Of a DNA stretch of 10,893 nucleotides, positions 1 through 6,908 are shown in pieces (the stretch's first letter is position 1; every line of letters begins with the position of its first letter). Both the position numbers and the translations under genes were made by a program. The notes under the pieces are model-generated. The model was not told where the DNA came from and searched no databases. It was given only the letters and a program-made list of their open reading frames with translations. Location of the stretch: assembly GCA_002309955.1 (NCBI GenBank), contig DBXQ01000062.1:1-10893 (forward strand), written 5' to 3'. This DNA comes from Bacteroidales bacterium UBA1208. GTDB taxonomy: Bacteria > Bacteroidota > Bacteroidia > Bacteroidales > P3.

Positions 1-42
1 TATTTAATTAATTATATTAAACATTGAGTTACTTTTGGTCTA

Positions 43-75
43 CAAATATACAACTTTATTTTGACATAGAACATT
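43..75 (-). promoter_or_regulatory. Candidate Bacteroides-type promoter reading off the left edge
   Basis: On the minus strand an exact -7 box, TATATTTG, lies at 50 down to 43. About 19 bases upstream the only -33 candidate is TGTT (73-70), a poor match to TTTG. The surrounding sequence is strongly AT-rich. It would start transcription near position 36, heading left out of the window, for a gene that is not visible. The call rests on one good box, so it is tentative. Confidence 0.35.
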
Positions 76-176
76 TTTTTTGTTAAATTTTTCATACTCC
101 ACCCTAAAGGAAATATTTTCCAGCCTTTTACATTCCCATATCACCAGTTCCTCATCTGAAAACAAAATCCACCCGT

Positions 177-935
177 TCAATTCGCATCACGAACCAGACG
201 CACCGACAAACGGAAACAACACTGATTGACTACCGAGGCATAGACACGTCCATCGTAAAAATAGACGTAATAAGCCTCCTTGTCCCCCTTGGGGGTGGCG
301 GTCCAATACAGGCCCGAAGCCCCTGGGTGTGGCGGATTACTATCCCACTCGTAATCCGCGGCAGGTAGAAAGACAGCACCCTCACCCTCCATTCGCTCCC
401 ACTGCTCGCGGGTGAAAACATTATCCTCCCAACTGATACAACCGGGACTGAACACCATACCCTCCGGTACCTGCCACCTGTCAGGCAGCAATACCATTCC
501 ATGCACTCTGCACACTGTTGCTGTTCCCTGCTTGAAGGCTGCATCTTTCCTGTACAACAGCAGGTACTCCCATTCTGACTTTTTCAATGTCCGCCATCCT
601 TCTTCAGCATTATTCAAATAATCACCCCAATCAAAGAAAGAAGGATACTGACTGTTATCCATTGAATTGTTCCCAGGTTTGTCTCCTGTCCCCCAACCGA
701 AATAGCCACCGTAATCCCACGGATTAAACACAAAATCGCGACCATGCGTGGCAAGATTTCCCGGTGCAAAATACACCCTCCTATTATAACCTATAGAAAA
801 AGTGGAAGTGCTGGTATCCTCTTGAGAGTCCGAAGAATGATTCTCAGACGGTTCTTTACCGCATGCTACAAAACATAAAAAAAACACCACCCAATACAAC
901 GGTGTAAGGACTATGGGTCTTCTATGTGTTTTCAT
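177..935 (-). CDS. Predicted lipoprotein of the Bacteroidales 'VYFxxGNL / SVRLVR' (FISUMP-like) family
   Basis: 252 residues. The N-terminus has basic residues, a hydrophobic stretch (8-24) and Cys25 in FVAC, a slightly atypical lipobox, so it is probably a signal-peptidase-II lipoprotein. GKE directly after the Cys resembles the charged export signal of Bacteroidota surface lipoproteins (inference). Residues 26-45 are a Ser/Asp/Thr-rich linker. The rest matches a family common in Bacteroidales: VYFAPGNL (54-61), a FGWGTG segment near 80, WRTLKKSEWEYLL near 114-126, GAVFLPAADY near 186-195, GLYWTATP near 207-214 and a terminal SVRLVRDAN. These proteins resemble Fibrobacter succinogenes major paralogous domains; their function is unknown and an extracellular binding or structural role is a guess. 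Here there is only one copy of the domain. The start is the first ATG giving a proper signal peptide. The gene lies 85 bp downstream of the hydrolase gene on the same strand, with no clear promoter of its own, so co-transcription is possible. Confidence 0.85.
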   Translation of the reverse strand: MKTHRRPIVLTPLYWVVFFLCFVACGKEPSENHSSDSQEDTSTSTFSIGYNRRVYFAPGNLATHGRDFVFNPWDYGGYFGWGTGDKPGNNSMDNSQYPSFFDWGDYLNNAEEGWRTLKKSEWEYLLLYRKDAAFKQGTATVCRVHGMVLLPDRWQVPEGMVFSPGCISWEDNVFTREQWERMEGEGAVFLPAADYEWDSNPPHPGASGLYWTATPKGDKEAYYVYFYDGRVYASVVNQCCFRLSVRLVRDAN

Positions 936-1020
936 ATCGAATAAGTGTTTTCAAGCCAAAAGAAAAAACCACTCATCCATCCTATCCTCTGCCAGTTCTG
1001 CACCGGCTTATGCCCAGACT

Positions 1021-1830
1021 CTACAGATAGCAGGTGTTCACAAAATTCTGTATCCTTGGGCGCACATAGTCCCGCTCCTCGATATGCCCCATGTGGGCCA
1101 CATTCTCCAGCACCAGCATCTCAGCGTGGCGGGCCTCCATGGCTTGCGACAAAGCCAGTTCGATAGGCAGCCGTGGATCCTTCTTGCCGAAAACAAACAA
1201 CACAGGCACCTCCAACTGCTGCAACACCCTCAGCCGCGACGGACGGGCAGCCATGCCCCTCTGTGCGGCAATAATGCTCTCCGCCTTCGTTTCTAAGCAC
1301 TGGTCTTGCAAATCCTTTATCTCCATCGTCAACGCCACCCGGTTCTCTGGGCAAAACAGCGGTGGGATAAAACTGACAATATAGCTGGCCCTATTGGTCA
1401 TCACCTGTTCGCATGTGGCCATCCGGCGCTCTATAGCTTCCTCGGTGTCGGCCAAAGCATGCGAATGCAACAAACCCAAGCCGCGCAGCCTATGTGGATA
1501 CAAATCGGCGAAAGCCATTGCCACATAGCCCCCCATCGAGTGCCCCACCATTACACACTGCTCCACCCCGGCATCGTCCAGCACGGCTTGCACCGCTCGC
1601 GCCATGAAATCCATCGTATGCACCTCTCCGAAACATTCGCTATAGCCATGCCCGGGCAAATCAATAGTGATAACATGCATTGTGCGCATATACGACAGCA
1701 CATACGAACTCCATATATCAAGATTCTGAAGATAGCCATGCAGCAGAACCAAAGTCTGCTCATGCTCTCTTCCCTCATCGCGATAATGCAACGTATGTTC
1801 TTCAAAGACAATTGTCCTATGCTGTTCCAT
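1021..1830 (-). CDS. Alpha/beta-fold hydrolase
   Basis: 269 residues, the usual length for a single-domain alpha/beta hydrolase. There is no signal peptide, so it is probably cytoplasmic. The oxyanion-hole segment is LLHGYLQN (HG at 31-32), followed by the strand-loop DLPGHGYS (57-64). The nucleophile elbow is GHSMGG with Ser98. The acid is most likely Asp218 in FGKKD, and the catalytic His is His246 in NVAHMGHIEE, so the triad appears complete. The region 125-200 forms the cap domain. The family covers esterases, lipases, C-C hydrolases and haloperoxidase-like enzymes, and the substrate cannot be read from the sequence. A strong promoter-like element lies about 31 bp upstream of the ATG. An ATG a little further upstream is followed at once by a stop, which supports the chosen start. 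The lipoprotein gene follows after 85 bp. Confidence 0.92.
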   Translation of the reverse strand: MEQHRTIVFEEHTLHYRDEGREHEQTLVLLHGYLQNLDIWSSYVLSYMRTMHVITIDLPGHGYSECFGEVHTMDFMARAVQAVLDDAGVEQCVMVGHSMGGYVAMAFADLYPHRLRGLGLLHSHALADTEEAIERRMATCEQVMTNRASYIVSFIPPLFCPENRVALTMEIKDLQDQCLETKAESIIAAQRGMAARPSRLRVLQQLEVPVLFVFGKKDPRLPIELALSQAMEARHAEMLVLENVAHMGHIEERDYVRPRIQNFVNTCYL

Positions 1831-1860
1831 TGGGTGCTATTCCATGTAGTTTACAGAAAG

Positions 1861-1890
1861 CAAAGATACATCTTTTTTTTCATCTGTCAA
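1861..1890 (-). promoter_or_regulatory. Promoter of the alpha/beta hydrolase gene
   Basis: On the minus strand TTGACA (1890-1885), a 16-base spacer and an exact -7 box TATCTTTG (1868-1861) are followed 31 bp later by the hydrolase ATG. The predicted start is near 1855, giving a leader of about 25 nt. The spacer contains a run of eight A (1873-1880), and a further A9/T9 tract lies just upstream (plus-strand A run at 1901-1909), which may act as an UP-like element. The match to Bacteroides -33/-7 promoters is good. Confidence 0.7.
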
Positions 1891-2015
1891 GCCTTTTTTC
1901 AAAAAAAAACTTTATTTTCTTCCTTTTCCCCTCTCACTCATGCCTTTTCATGCTCCCGACAACAACCGCCTCCCCATCGCACCGCCTCCTACCGACGCAC
2001 TACGCCCTTCGGCAC

Positions 2016-2046
2016 AAACAAAAAAGCGATAAGGGGTGAATCGCTC
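2016..2046 (-). terminator. Intrinsic terminator of the minus-strand operon
   Basis: On the minus strand AGCGAT (2045-2040) pairs with ATCGCT (2030-2025) around a nine-base loop rich in C, and is followed by TTTTTGTTTG. Stem plus T-run is the intrinsic terminator pattern. It lies about 270 nt after the stop codon of the PorE-like gene, so that transcript would carry a long 3' untranslated region. The stem is short (6 bp), which lowers certainty. Confidence 0.55.
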
Positions 2047-2164
2047 GCCACTCCACGGCTCCCAAACGAACCTGAATATTGCCCAAACCTCCCAAACTCC
2101 TTACCAACCTTTGGGTAGCAGCAACCGGGTCGTTAGAACATCCGCGGATTGTTCTTCCTTCGCT

Positions 2165-2197
2165 CGTTCTCCCATCGTTCTCCCATCGTTCTCCCAT
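2165..2197. repeat. Three perfect tandem copies of an 11-bp unit
   Basis: CGTTCTCCCAT occurs three times without a gap or mismatch at 2165-2175, 2176-2186 and 2187-2197 (ATGGGAGAACG on the minus strand). It lies in the inferred 3' untranslated region of the PorE-like operon. Its purpose is unknown. A unit of 11 bp close to one helical turn puts identical sites on one DNA face, but simple slippage would also produce it. Confidence 0.9.
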
Positions 2198-2262
2198 TAG
2201 TAAAGGATAACTGATGGTATATGGATGGTTGAAATGAGGAAAAAGGGGCAAACGAAAAGCGT

Positions 2263-2291
2263 GGATTGAACTTCCGAAGTCTGTCCAATCC
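2263..2291. repeat. Two-tier inverted repeat just after the PorE-like stop codon
   Basis: GGATTG (2263-2268) pairs with CAATCC (2286-2291), and inside it ACTT (2270-2273) pairs with AAGT (2277-2280). It starts about 25 nt after the stop codon at 2316-2318 on the transcribed strand. No continuous T-run follows directly (ACGCTTTTCG), so it may be an RNA-stabilising 3' hairpin or a weak terminator. Confidence 0.5.
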
Positions 2292-2315
2292 TACAGAGAT
2301 AGATTTGTCAAAATA

Positions 2316-5075
2316 TTAATGGAAGGAGATTTCGGCCTGACTGGGTTTAAGTCCTCTCTTATATTTGGTGTTCCCGTAGGCGGCTATGCTGATACGATTG
2401 ATGTCAACACCTTGCTCGGCAAGGTAGTTTCGGATAGCTTTGGCACGGCTGAGAGAGAGGTCGTAGCAACGCTGGTCGTCGGAGCCATCGGTATTGACGG
2501 AGACTTTGACACTGCATCCGGCATGTTGACGCATAAAGTGAACCACTATGTCCAATTCGGCCAAGGCAATAGGTTTCATGCGAGGAGTTCCGGCGAAGAA
2601 ACGGACTAAGGGCAGTGGCAGTGGGTCTGTGAGGCTGCGAAGCTCGTCGAGCGTGTAGGCTTGGACATTCAGTGGGGTTTGGCTACGGGAACCGATGAGA
2701 CATGCCGGCACATAGAGCCAGTCGGCCAAGATTAGCGCCACATAGGGTTTGCCTTTGTAGAGGAGGAGGGACTGAAGAGTGTCAAGTTGATTCTCGTCGA
2801 AATGCTGCACGACCTGAGTTGCGGCCAAGTCCACCACATCGAGGTGGCGTGCCACTTCGAGGATTTCTGAAAGATTGAGCACCACAGTACGGTGGGCATC
2901 GGCAGTGTCGTGCGAGGTGGCAACGGTGGAGACGGCATAGTGGGTGCCCTGGGGTGAGTTGGAGGTTATCAGCAATTGCCGTTCGTCGTTGAAAAAAGCG
3001 ACAGAAGCCTCGTCGAAACTTCCGTTGACCCCACGACCCAGATTGACAGGGTCGGACCAGTGGTTCCAATCGCCGATGTTGCGGCGGGTGGCCATATAGA
3101 CGTCGCCGTAGCCGAGACCACGGGCATCTGTGACAAAATAAAGGGTCTTCATATTGCGGCTAAGCAGTGGACTGCGTTCGCAGTAAGGGCTGTTGACAGG
3201 CAGACCGAGGTTGACAGGCTGTCCCCAATGACCATCAACCCAAGGAACATAATAGAGGTCGGTAGCCAAGGCGGTGTCGCCATGGAAATAGGCCCCGGAT
3301 TCCTGCACGTTGTGACCACCCGGCCTGTCGGAAGCCAGAAGCATGCCACTTCCGTCGGGCAACATATAGGCATCGGTTTCGACAAAGAGGGTGTTGACAG
3401 GCTCGGGGAGCCGCTGGAGGGCAGTCCAGTGGGTGTCGTTGACCACTCGGGCCGACCAGATGTCGTCGTCAATGCCGAGGAGCACCCGGGTGCCACCGGC
3501 ATAGAAGCCGAAGGCGGTAACCGCCGACTTGGCACCGTCGACCCTTACAGTGCCGGCATAAGTCCATCCGGCCTTGCCTTTGGCAGCCTTGCGGGCATAG
3601 CCGATAGTACCGCCCCGCGAGGAAAGTGTAAAATAGAGACGGGTACCGGCAGGGTTGGCAAAAAGGTGGTGCAGATTGCCATGGACGAAGAATGGCAGAC
3701 TGGCGGCAGCACCGCTGTGGGAGAGGAGAGCGGCAAGCTCGTTGTACTCCTTGTTGTTCAACTCTTCGAAACACATGGAAAACTCCTGCATGCGAAGGAG
3801 GGCTTTGGCCCATTCCTTGCGGGCAATCTGTCCCTGCAAAATGCGCTGCAAGGCCACAAAAGCTGCTTTGCGTCCCATGCATAGGCGTATGCAGTCAGTC
3901 ATGCGGTCGATATCGGTTTCGAGGAAAGGTTTGGTGAGGTCGAACGAATCGATGACTGCACTGCGTGCCAAATCGGAACGAACGGCCATGAGGTAAGGAT
4001 ACTGGGGGTTGTCGTCGGCAAAAGCGGCAATGGGCTGGCGATTGCCCTCGGCGGAGAACCAGCTATAGTATTCTTTATAAATGTCGGAGTAATGTTCGTC
4101 GAGGGAGAAACGCTGTAGGTAGAGCGTGGCAGCCTCCTGGTTCTTATCGACCATAACCATGCGACGAAGGGTAGACAGGGCACTGTCGGCCAATGGGCTG
4201 TCGGCATGGGTCTCGGCGAATTCGGCATAGTCGGACGGGGTATGCAGCAGACCATAGTCCATACTCTGCAAGGTTTGAAGCCGTGACAAGGCTTCCATGT
4301 AGTTATCACCACGGGGATAGCGGCGAAGGTAGTCGGTGAATGCTTCCTGGGTGTTGATACGGCAGGCTGCCGAATATGCTATGCGGCTTTTCTGGCTCAT
4401 GGCTGCGCGTTGCATGGCCCCGCTGGCCGGGAAGAGCGCAGCAGCAGAGTCGATGGCGGATTCGGAGCCAAAGGCAGAGAAGTAGCGGGTGGAAAGCTGT
4501 GCAAGGGCAACCTCGGCCGAATCGGCCCAACGGGTGGCGGGATGGTCGAGGAGGAATTGATAGTAGGCATTGAGTGTGTTTTCACGGCAAACAGCGCGGT
4601 ATTCGTCATGAAGCTGGCAAGCACGGAGCGGCTCGATGATACGGGGGTTGTCGGGGAAGGTTGAGAGGAAGACAGTCCTTTCCATGTCGCCCATGTCGGA
4701 GGCATGCTGGCTGACGTAATTCTCAGCCTGCTCCACTACCGACTGAAACTGCTGGCGGATGAGGGTGAGGGTTATGCCGCGACGGATGAGTTTCTGGAGG
4801 TCTCGGTAACGGCCACGATCCTGTAGCCAGGCGGTGTAGAGAGCTTCGGCCCGCGACAGATGGCGGGCAGCATCGGTGAGGCTGCGCTGAGGATTGTCGG
4901 AGTTGGAATAGTAGCGGGCCAAATCCATAAGGTTGATAATGTCGTCGGGGTTCTTGGCATAGTTGTTGCTAAGGGTGACATAGAGCTGGCGGAACTCATC
5001 GGCAGACGGGGACTGCTGCGCTATGGCTGTAGTGCCGAGAAGCAGGCATGTGAGCGTTATCAACAATCTCTTCAT
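2316..5075 (-). CDS. PorE-like periplasmic protein: helical repeats, PD40 beta-propeller, OmpA-like C-terminus
   Basis: 919 residues. A signal peptide (1-19, cleaved after AIA) has no lipobox Cys, so the protein should be exported and not lipidated. Residues about 25-460 are helical with TPR-like repeats (DHPATRWADSAEVALAQL, RRYPRGDNYMEALSRLQTL, HADSPLADSALSTL). Residues about 465-725 form a PD40/WD40-type propeller, with blades such as TRLYFTLSSRGG, GMLLASDRPGG, KTLYFVTDARGLGYGDVYMA and RQLLITSNSPQG. Residues about 822-919 are an OmpA-like peptidoglycan-binding domain, with NTDGSDDQ and LSLSRAKAIRNYL keeping the Asp and Arg expected to contact diaminopimelate. This order matches PorE of the type IX secretion system, but PorE is a lipoprotein of about 670 residues with a much shorter TPR part. 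It is therefore a relative or paralogue, probably an envelope scaffold anchored to peptidoglycan. It begins 18 bp after the small secreted-protein gene and ends the operon. Confidence 0.85.
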   Translation of the reverse strand: MKRLLITLTCLLLGTTAIAQQSPSADEFRQLYVTLSNNYAKNPDDIINLMDLARYYSNSDNPQRSLTDAARHLSRAEALYTAWLQDRGRYRDLQKLIRRGITLTLIRQQFQSVVEQAENYVSQHASDMGDMERTVFLSTFPDNPRIIEPLRACQLHDEYRAVCRENTLNAYYQFLLDHPATRWADSAEVALAQLSTRYFSAFGSESAIDSAAALFPASGAMQRAAMSQKSRIAYSAACRINTQEAFTDYLRRYPRGDNYMEALSRLQTLQSMDYGLLHTPSDYAEFAETHADSPLADSALSTLRRMVMVDKNQEAATLYLQRFSLDEHYSDIYKEYYSWFSAEGNRQPIAAFADDNPQYPYLMAVRSDLARSAVIDSFDLTKPFLETDIDRMTDCIRLCMGRKAAFVALQRILQGQIARKEWAKALLRMQEFSMCFEELNNKEYNELAALLSHSGAAASLPFFVHGNLHHLFANPAGTRLYFTLSSRGGTIGYARKAAKGKAGWTYAGTVRVDGAKSAVTAFGFYAGGTRVLLGIDDDIWSARVVNDTHWTALQRLPEPVNTLFVETDAYMLPDGSGMLLASDRPGGHNVQESGAYFHGDTALATDLYYVPWVDGHWGQPVNLGLPVNSPYCERSPLLSRNMKTLYFVTDARGLGYGDVYMATRRNIGDWNHWSDPVNLGRGVNGSFDEASVAFFNDERQLLITSNSPQGTHYAVSTVATSHDTADAHRTVVLNLSEILEVARHLDVVDLAATQVVQHFDENQLDTLQSLLLYKGKPYVALILADWLYVPACLIGSRSQTPLNVQAYTLDELRSLTDPLPLPLVRFFAGTPRMKPIALAELDIVVHFMRQHAGCSVKVSVNTDGSDDQRCYDLSLSRAKAIRNYLAEQGVDINRISIAAYGNTKYKRGLKPSQAEISFH

Positions 5076-5093
5076 GGCGTGGACAGAGTGTCG

Positions 5094-5642
5094 TTAGAAG
5101 GTGAGGCTTCCCAAGATGGACTCAAATTCCTTGGCCATCTGGGGATAGGTTTCACGTGTGGTTTCCAAACGGAATTCCACGACGGTGTTCTGGATTTTGA
5201 AATAAACCATGCGGAACTGATAGTCGCGCTTGTCAGTGAGGTTGGTATAGGCACCTATGTAGCCCATGCCGCCGCTTTTAGGCAAGCCGAGACCAGTGGT
5301 GTAGTCGTTAAGCGGCTGGTACGGCTCCTGCACGTAGCGGTCGTAGACATAGTCGTAGAGGGTTCCAGTGTAGTTTTTGGTGACACGGATACGGAGATAA
5401 GGAAGAGCAGTGTCGCCTTTTGAGACGACAATTTTGGCAGTGTAGTAATAGTGGAAGACGGTGGTGTTCTGGTCTATTTTTTTTGAGGTCAGATAGTTCC
5501 ATTTACTGGGGAAGGTGTATTGCACCCGTGTACCGGGGATGGCCACCTGCGCCTGAAGGGCGTTGCCGAGGAACATGAAGGCCATCAAGCTGAGCAATAA
5601 GAGAGGCAGGCGAAGACGCTGCGATGATGTGTGTTTATTCAT
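5094..5642 (-). CDS. Small secreted protein of unknown function
   Basis: 182 residues. A basic N-terminus, a hydrophobic core (12-26) and ALQA before Gln32 make a convincing type I signal peptide, so the mature protein of about 150 residues should be periplasmic or secreted. The mature part begins with VAIPGTRVQYTFPSKW, is beta-rich and aromatic, and ends in a helix and strand, KEFESILGSLTF. An ending of this kind, with a single compact domain, recalls PsbP/DUF1795-like folds, but I do not recognise the family and this is only a resemblance. It begins 2 bp after the glycosyltransferase stop codon and ends 18 bp before the PorE-like gene, so it is very probably co-translated with both and may serve the same envelope process. 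Confidence 0.85.
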   Translation of the reverse strand: MNKHTSSQRLRLPLLLLSLMAFMFLGNALQAQVAIPGTRVQYTFPSKWNYLTSKKIDQNTTVFHYYYTAKIVVSKGDTALPYLRIRVTKNYTGTLYDYVYDRYVQEPYQPLNDYTTGLGLPKSGGMGYIGAYTNLTDKRDYQFRMVYFKIQNTVVEFRLETTRETYPQMAKEFESILGSLTF

Positions 5643-5644
5643 AA

Positions 5645-6844
5645 TTATTCAAGGTTTAAATGTTTTTCGTAATAATCGAGAAGTTTGCGTGTGAGGGTTT
5701 CGATGCAGTAGGTGTCGGCGATGAACTGACGGGCGTTGCAGCCCACATGTTCGCGGAATGCGGCATCGTCGACACACCGCTTAATCTGGTTTGCAAACTG
5801 CTGCGGAGTGTCGGCAATGAGCAGGTTTTCACCGTCGGTACAGGGTATCCCCTGCGCACCACGAGTGGTGGTGATTACCACTTTGCCCATCGACATGGCT
5901 TCGATAATCTTGACCCTTATGCCGCTTCCGCTAAGGAGAGGGACAACGTTGATTTGCTTGGAGGCGATGAAGGAGGCCGCATCGGGCACTTCGCCCACCA
6001 CGTTGACACCTTCGAGATGGAGATTGAGGAGGTCGTCGGGCATTTTGCGACCCGCCAGAAAGAGGGTGACGGAGGGGATTTGGCTATGCACAAGAGGCCA
6101 CACTTGGTCAAGGAACCAACGCACACCTTCCTGGTTGGGAAGCCAGTCCATGGAACCGAGATGGAAAAGGGTAGCGGGTTCCTCAAGCTGAGAGACCTCG
6201 TAGGCCGGGGTGATGGCAAAGGGAATGGTAACGATGGATTTTCGGCACCCATTGGCACGGAAGTATTCGGCATCATTGTCGGTGATGCTTACTACACCGT
6301 CGAAATCGTTGATGTGCTCGCGCTCATAGGCCGCAAGGGTCAGAGCCAGATGTTTGATATACCACTTTTTGAACGGGTTGCGCTCGCTTTGAGCGATGCG
6401 GTGCCAAATCTGGTTCTCCACATTGTGGGCACGAAGGAATATCGGGGCTTGACTATGACGGCGTATAACAGGCACATAGGGGGCAAGGAAAATGCTTTCG
6501 ACATGGACGATGTCGAAAGTCTCGTCCTTGAGTACTTGGGCTAACCGGGCGGCAAAGGCTTTGCTTTCAAAACGGCGCACATGGTAAGAGTCGCCACAAA
6601 GCATAGCCACCCCGGCATCGAGAGGCCGGATGCTAAGGTCGACATAGACTGACTCGAAGCGGGTGGCTTGGCGATAGTGGTCGGGAATGCGGTCGTCCAA
6701 CACAGGGTGCTTGTCGGTAGTCATGGACAAGACTTTTACTTCGCAGCCTGCAGAGAGCAGCCCTTGGGTGATGCTGTTCATGGCCAAGGTGCCACCGTCG
6801 ACAGGCGGGAAGGGAGGTTTGTTGCAAAGTTGGAGGACCTTCAT
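5645..6844 (-). CDS. Family 4-type (GT-B) glycosyltransferase
   Basis: 399 residues, typical for a GT-B enzyme, with no signal peptide, so it acts in the cytoplasm or on the inner membrane face. The N-terminal Rossmann half begins MKVLQLCNKPPFPPVDGG, with the glycine-rich acceptor-side loop at 17-18, and includes AHNVENQIW near 140. The C-terminal half starts near 225 with LFHLGSMDWLPNQEGVRWFL and carries the nucleotide-sugar site SGSGIRVKIIEAMSMGK, with Glu315 as the expected donor-sugar ligand; the first Glu of the classic EX7E motif is replaced by Ser307. This variant is common among GT4 enzymes related to WcaL-, PelF- or Pimelyl-mannosyl-type proteins only at superfamily level, so donor and acceptor are not predictable. 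It starts 64 bp after the YitT-family gene and ends 2 bp before the small secreted-protein gene. A likely role is surface glycan or glycoprotein assembly. Confidence 0.9.
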   Translation of the reverse strand: MKVLQLCNKPPFPPVDGGTLAMNSITQGLLSAGCEVKVLSMTTDKHPVLDDRIPDHYRQATRFESVYVDLSIRPLDAGVAMLCGDSYHVRRFESKAFAARLAQVLKDETFDIVHVESIFLAPYVPVIRRHSQAPIFLRAHNVENQIWHRIAQSERNPFKKWYIKHLALTLAAYEREHINDFDGVVSITDNDAEYFRANGCRKSIVTIPFAITPAYEVSQLEEPATLFHLGSMDWLPNQEGVRWFLDQVWPLVHSQIPSVTLFLAGRKMPDDLLNLHLEGVNVVGEVPDAASFIASKQINVVPLLSGSGIRVKIIEAMSMGKVVITTTRGAQGIPCTDGENLLIADTPQQFANQIKRCVDDAAFREHVGCNARQFIADTYCIETLTRKLLDYYEKHLNLE

Positions 6845-6848
6845 TACA

Positions 6849-6869
6849 AATTGAAAATTGAGAATTGAG
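6849..6869 (-). repeat. Imperfect heptamer repeats in the glycosyltransferase leader
   Basis: Three 7-base units (plus strand AATTGAA, AATTGAG, AATTGAG; minus strand CTCAATT, CTCAATT, TTCAATT) end 5 bp before the ATG at 6844. Short A/T repeats of this type occur between genes in many Bacteroidales. No Shine-Dalgarno site is seen, and the repeat occupies the place where one would be. Confidence 0.75.
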
Positions 6870-6908
6870 AATCAAAAAACTGCCGACAGTACGGCCATAA
6901 ACATCGGA

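Larger units (their letters stand above)
1831..2315. other. Intergenic region between the hydrolase and PorE-like genes
   Basis: 485 bp without a credible gene. From the low end it holds the hydrolase promoter (1861-1890), a pyrimidine-rich plus strand (about 1911-2010), an intrinsic terminator for the operon to the right (2016-2046), a near-palindrome around CCGCGG (2136-2154), three 11-bp tandem repeats (2165-2197) and a two-tier hairpin (2263-2291). An 83-codon minus-strand frame (2251-2000) covers the repeats and the terminator and looks like chance. Confidence 0.7.

Noticed and set aside
109..121. Short inverted repeat downstream of the lipoprotein gene as its terminator
   Set aside because: The stem is five A/T-rich pairs and the transcribed strand has no adjacent T-run.
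1306..2118. A 270-codon plus-strand frame over the hydrolase gene and the intergenic region
   Set aside because: It is antisense to an enzyme with a complete catalytic triad and runs through its promoter.
2000..2251. An 83-codon minus-strand frame after the PorE-like gene
   Set aside because: It covers the tandem repeats and the terminator, has no recognisable domain and starts in no promoter context.
2976..3884. A 302-codon plus-strand frame antisense to the PorE-like gene
   Set aside because: It lacks family features and lies wholly opposite a clear coding sequence with a signal peptide and known domains. The length follows from the codon bias of the real gene.
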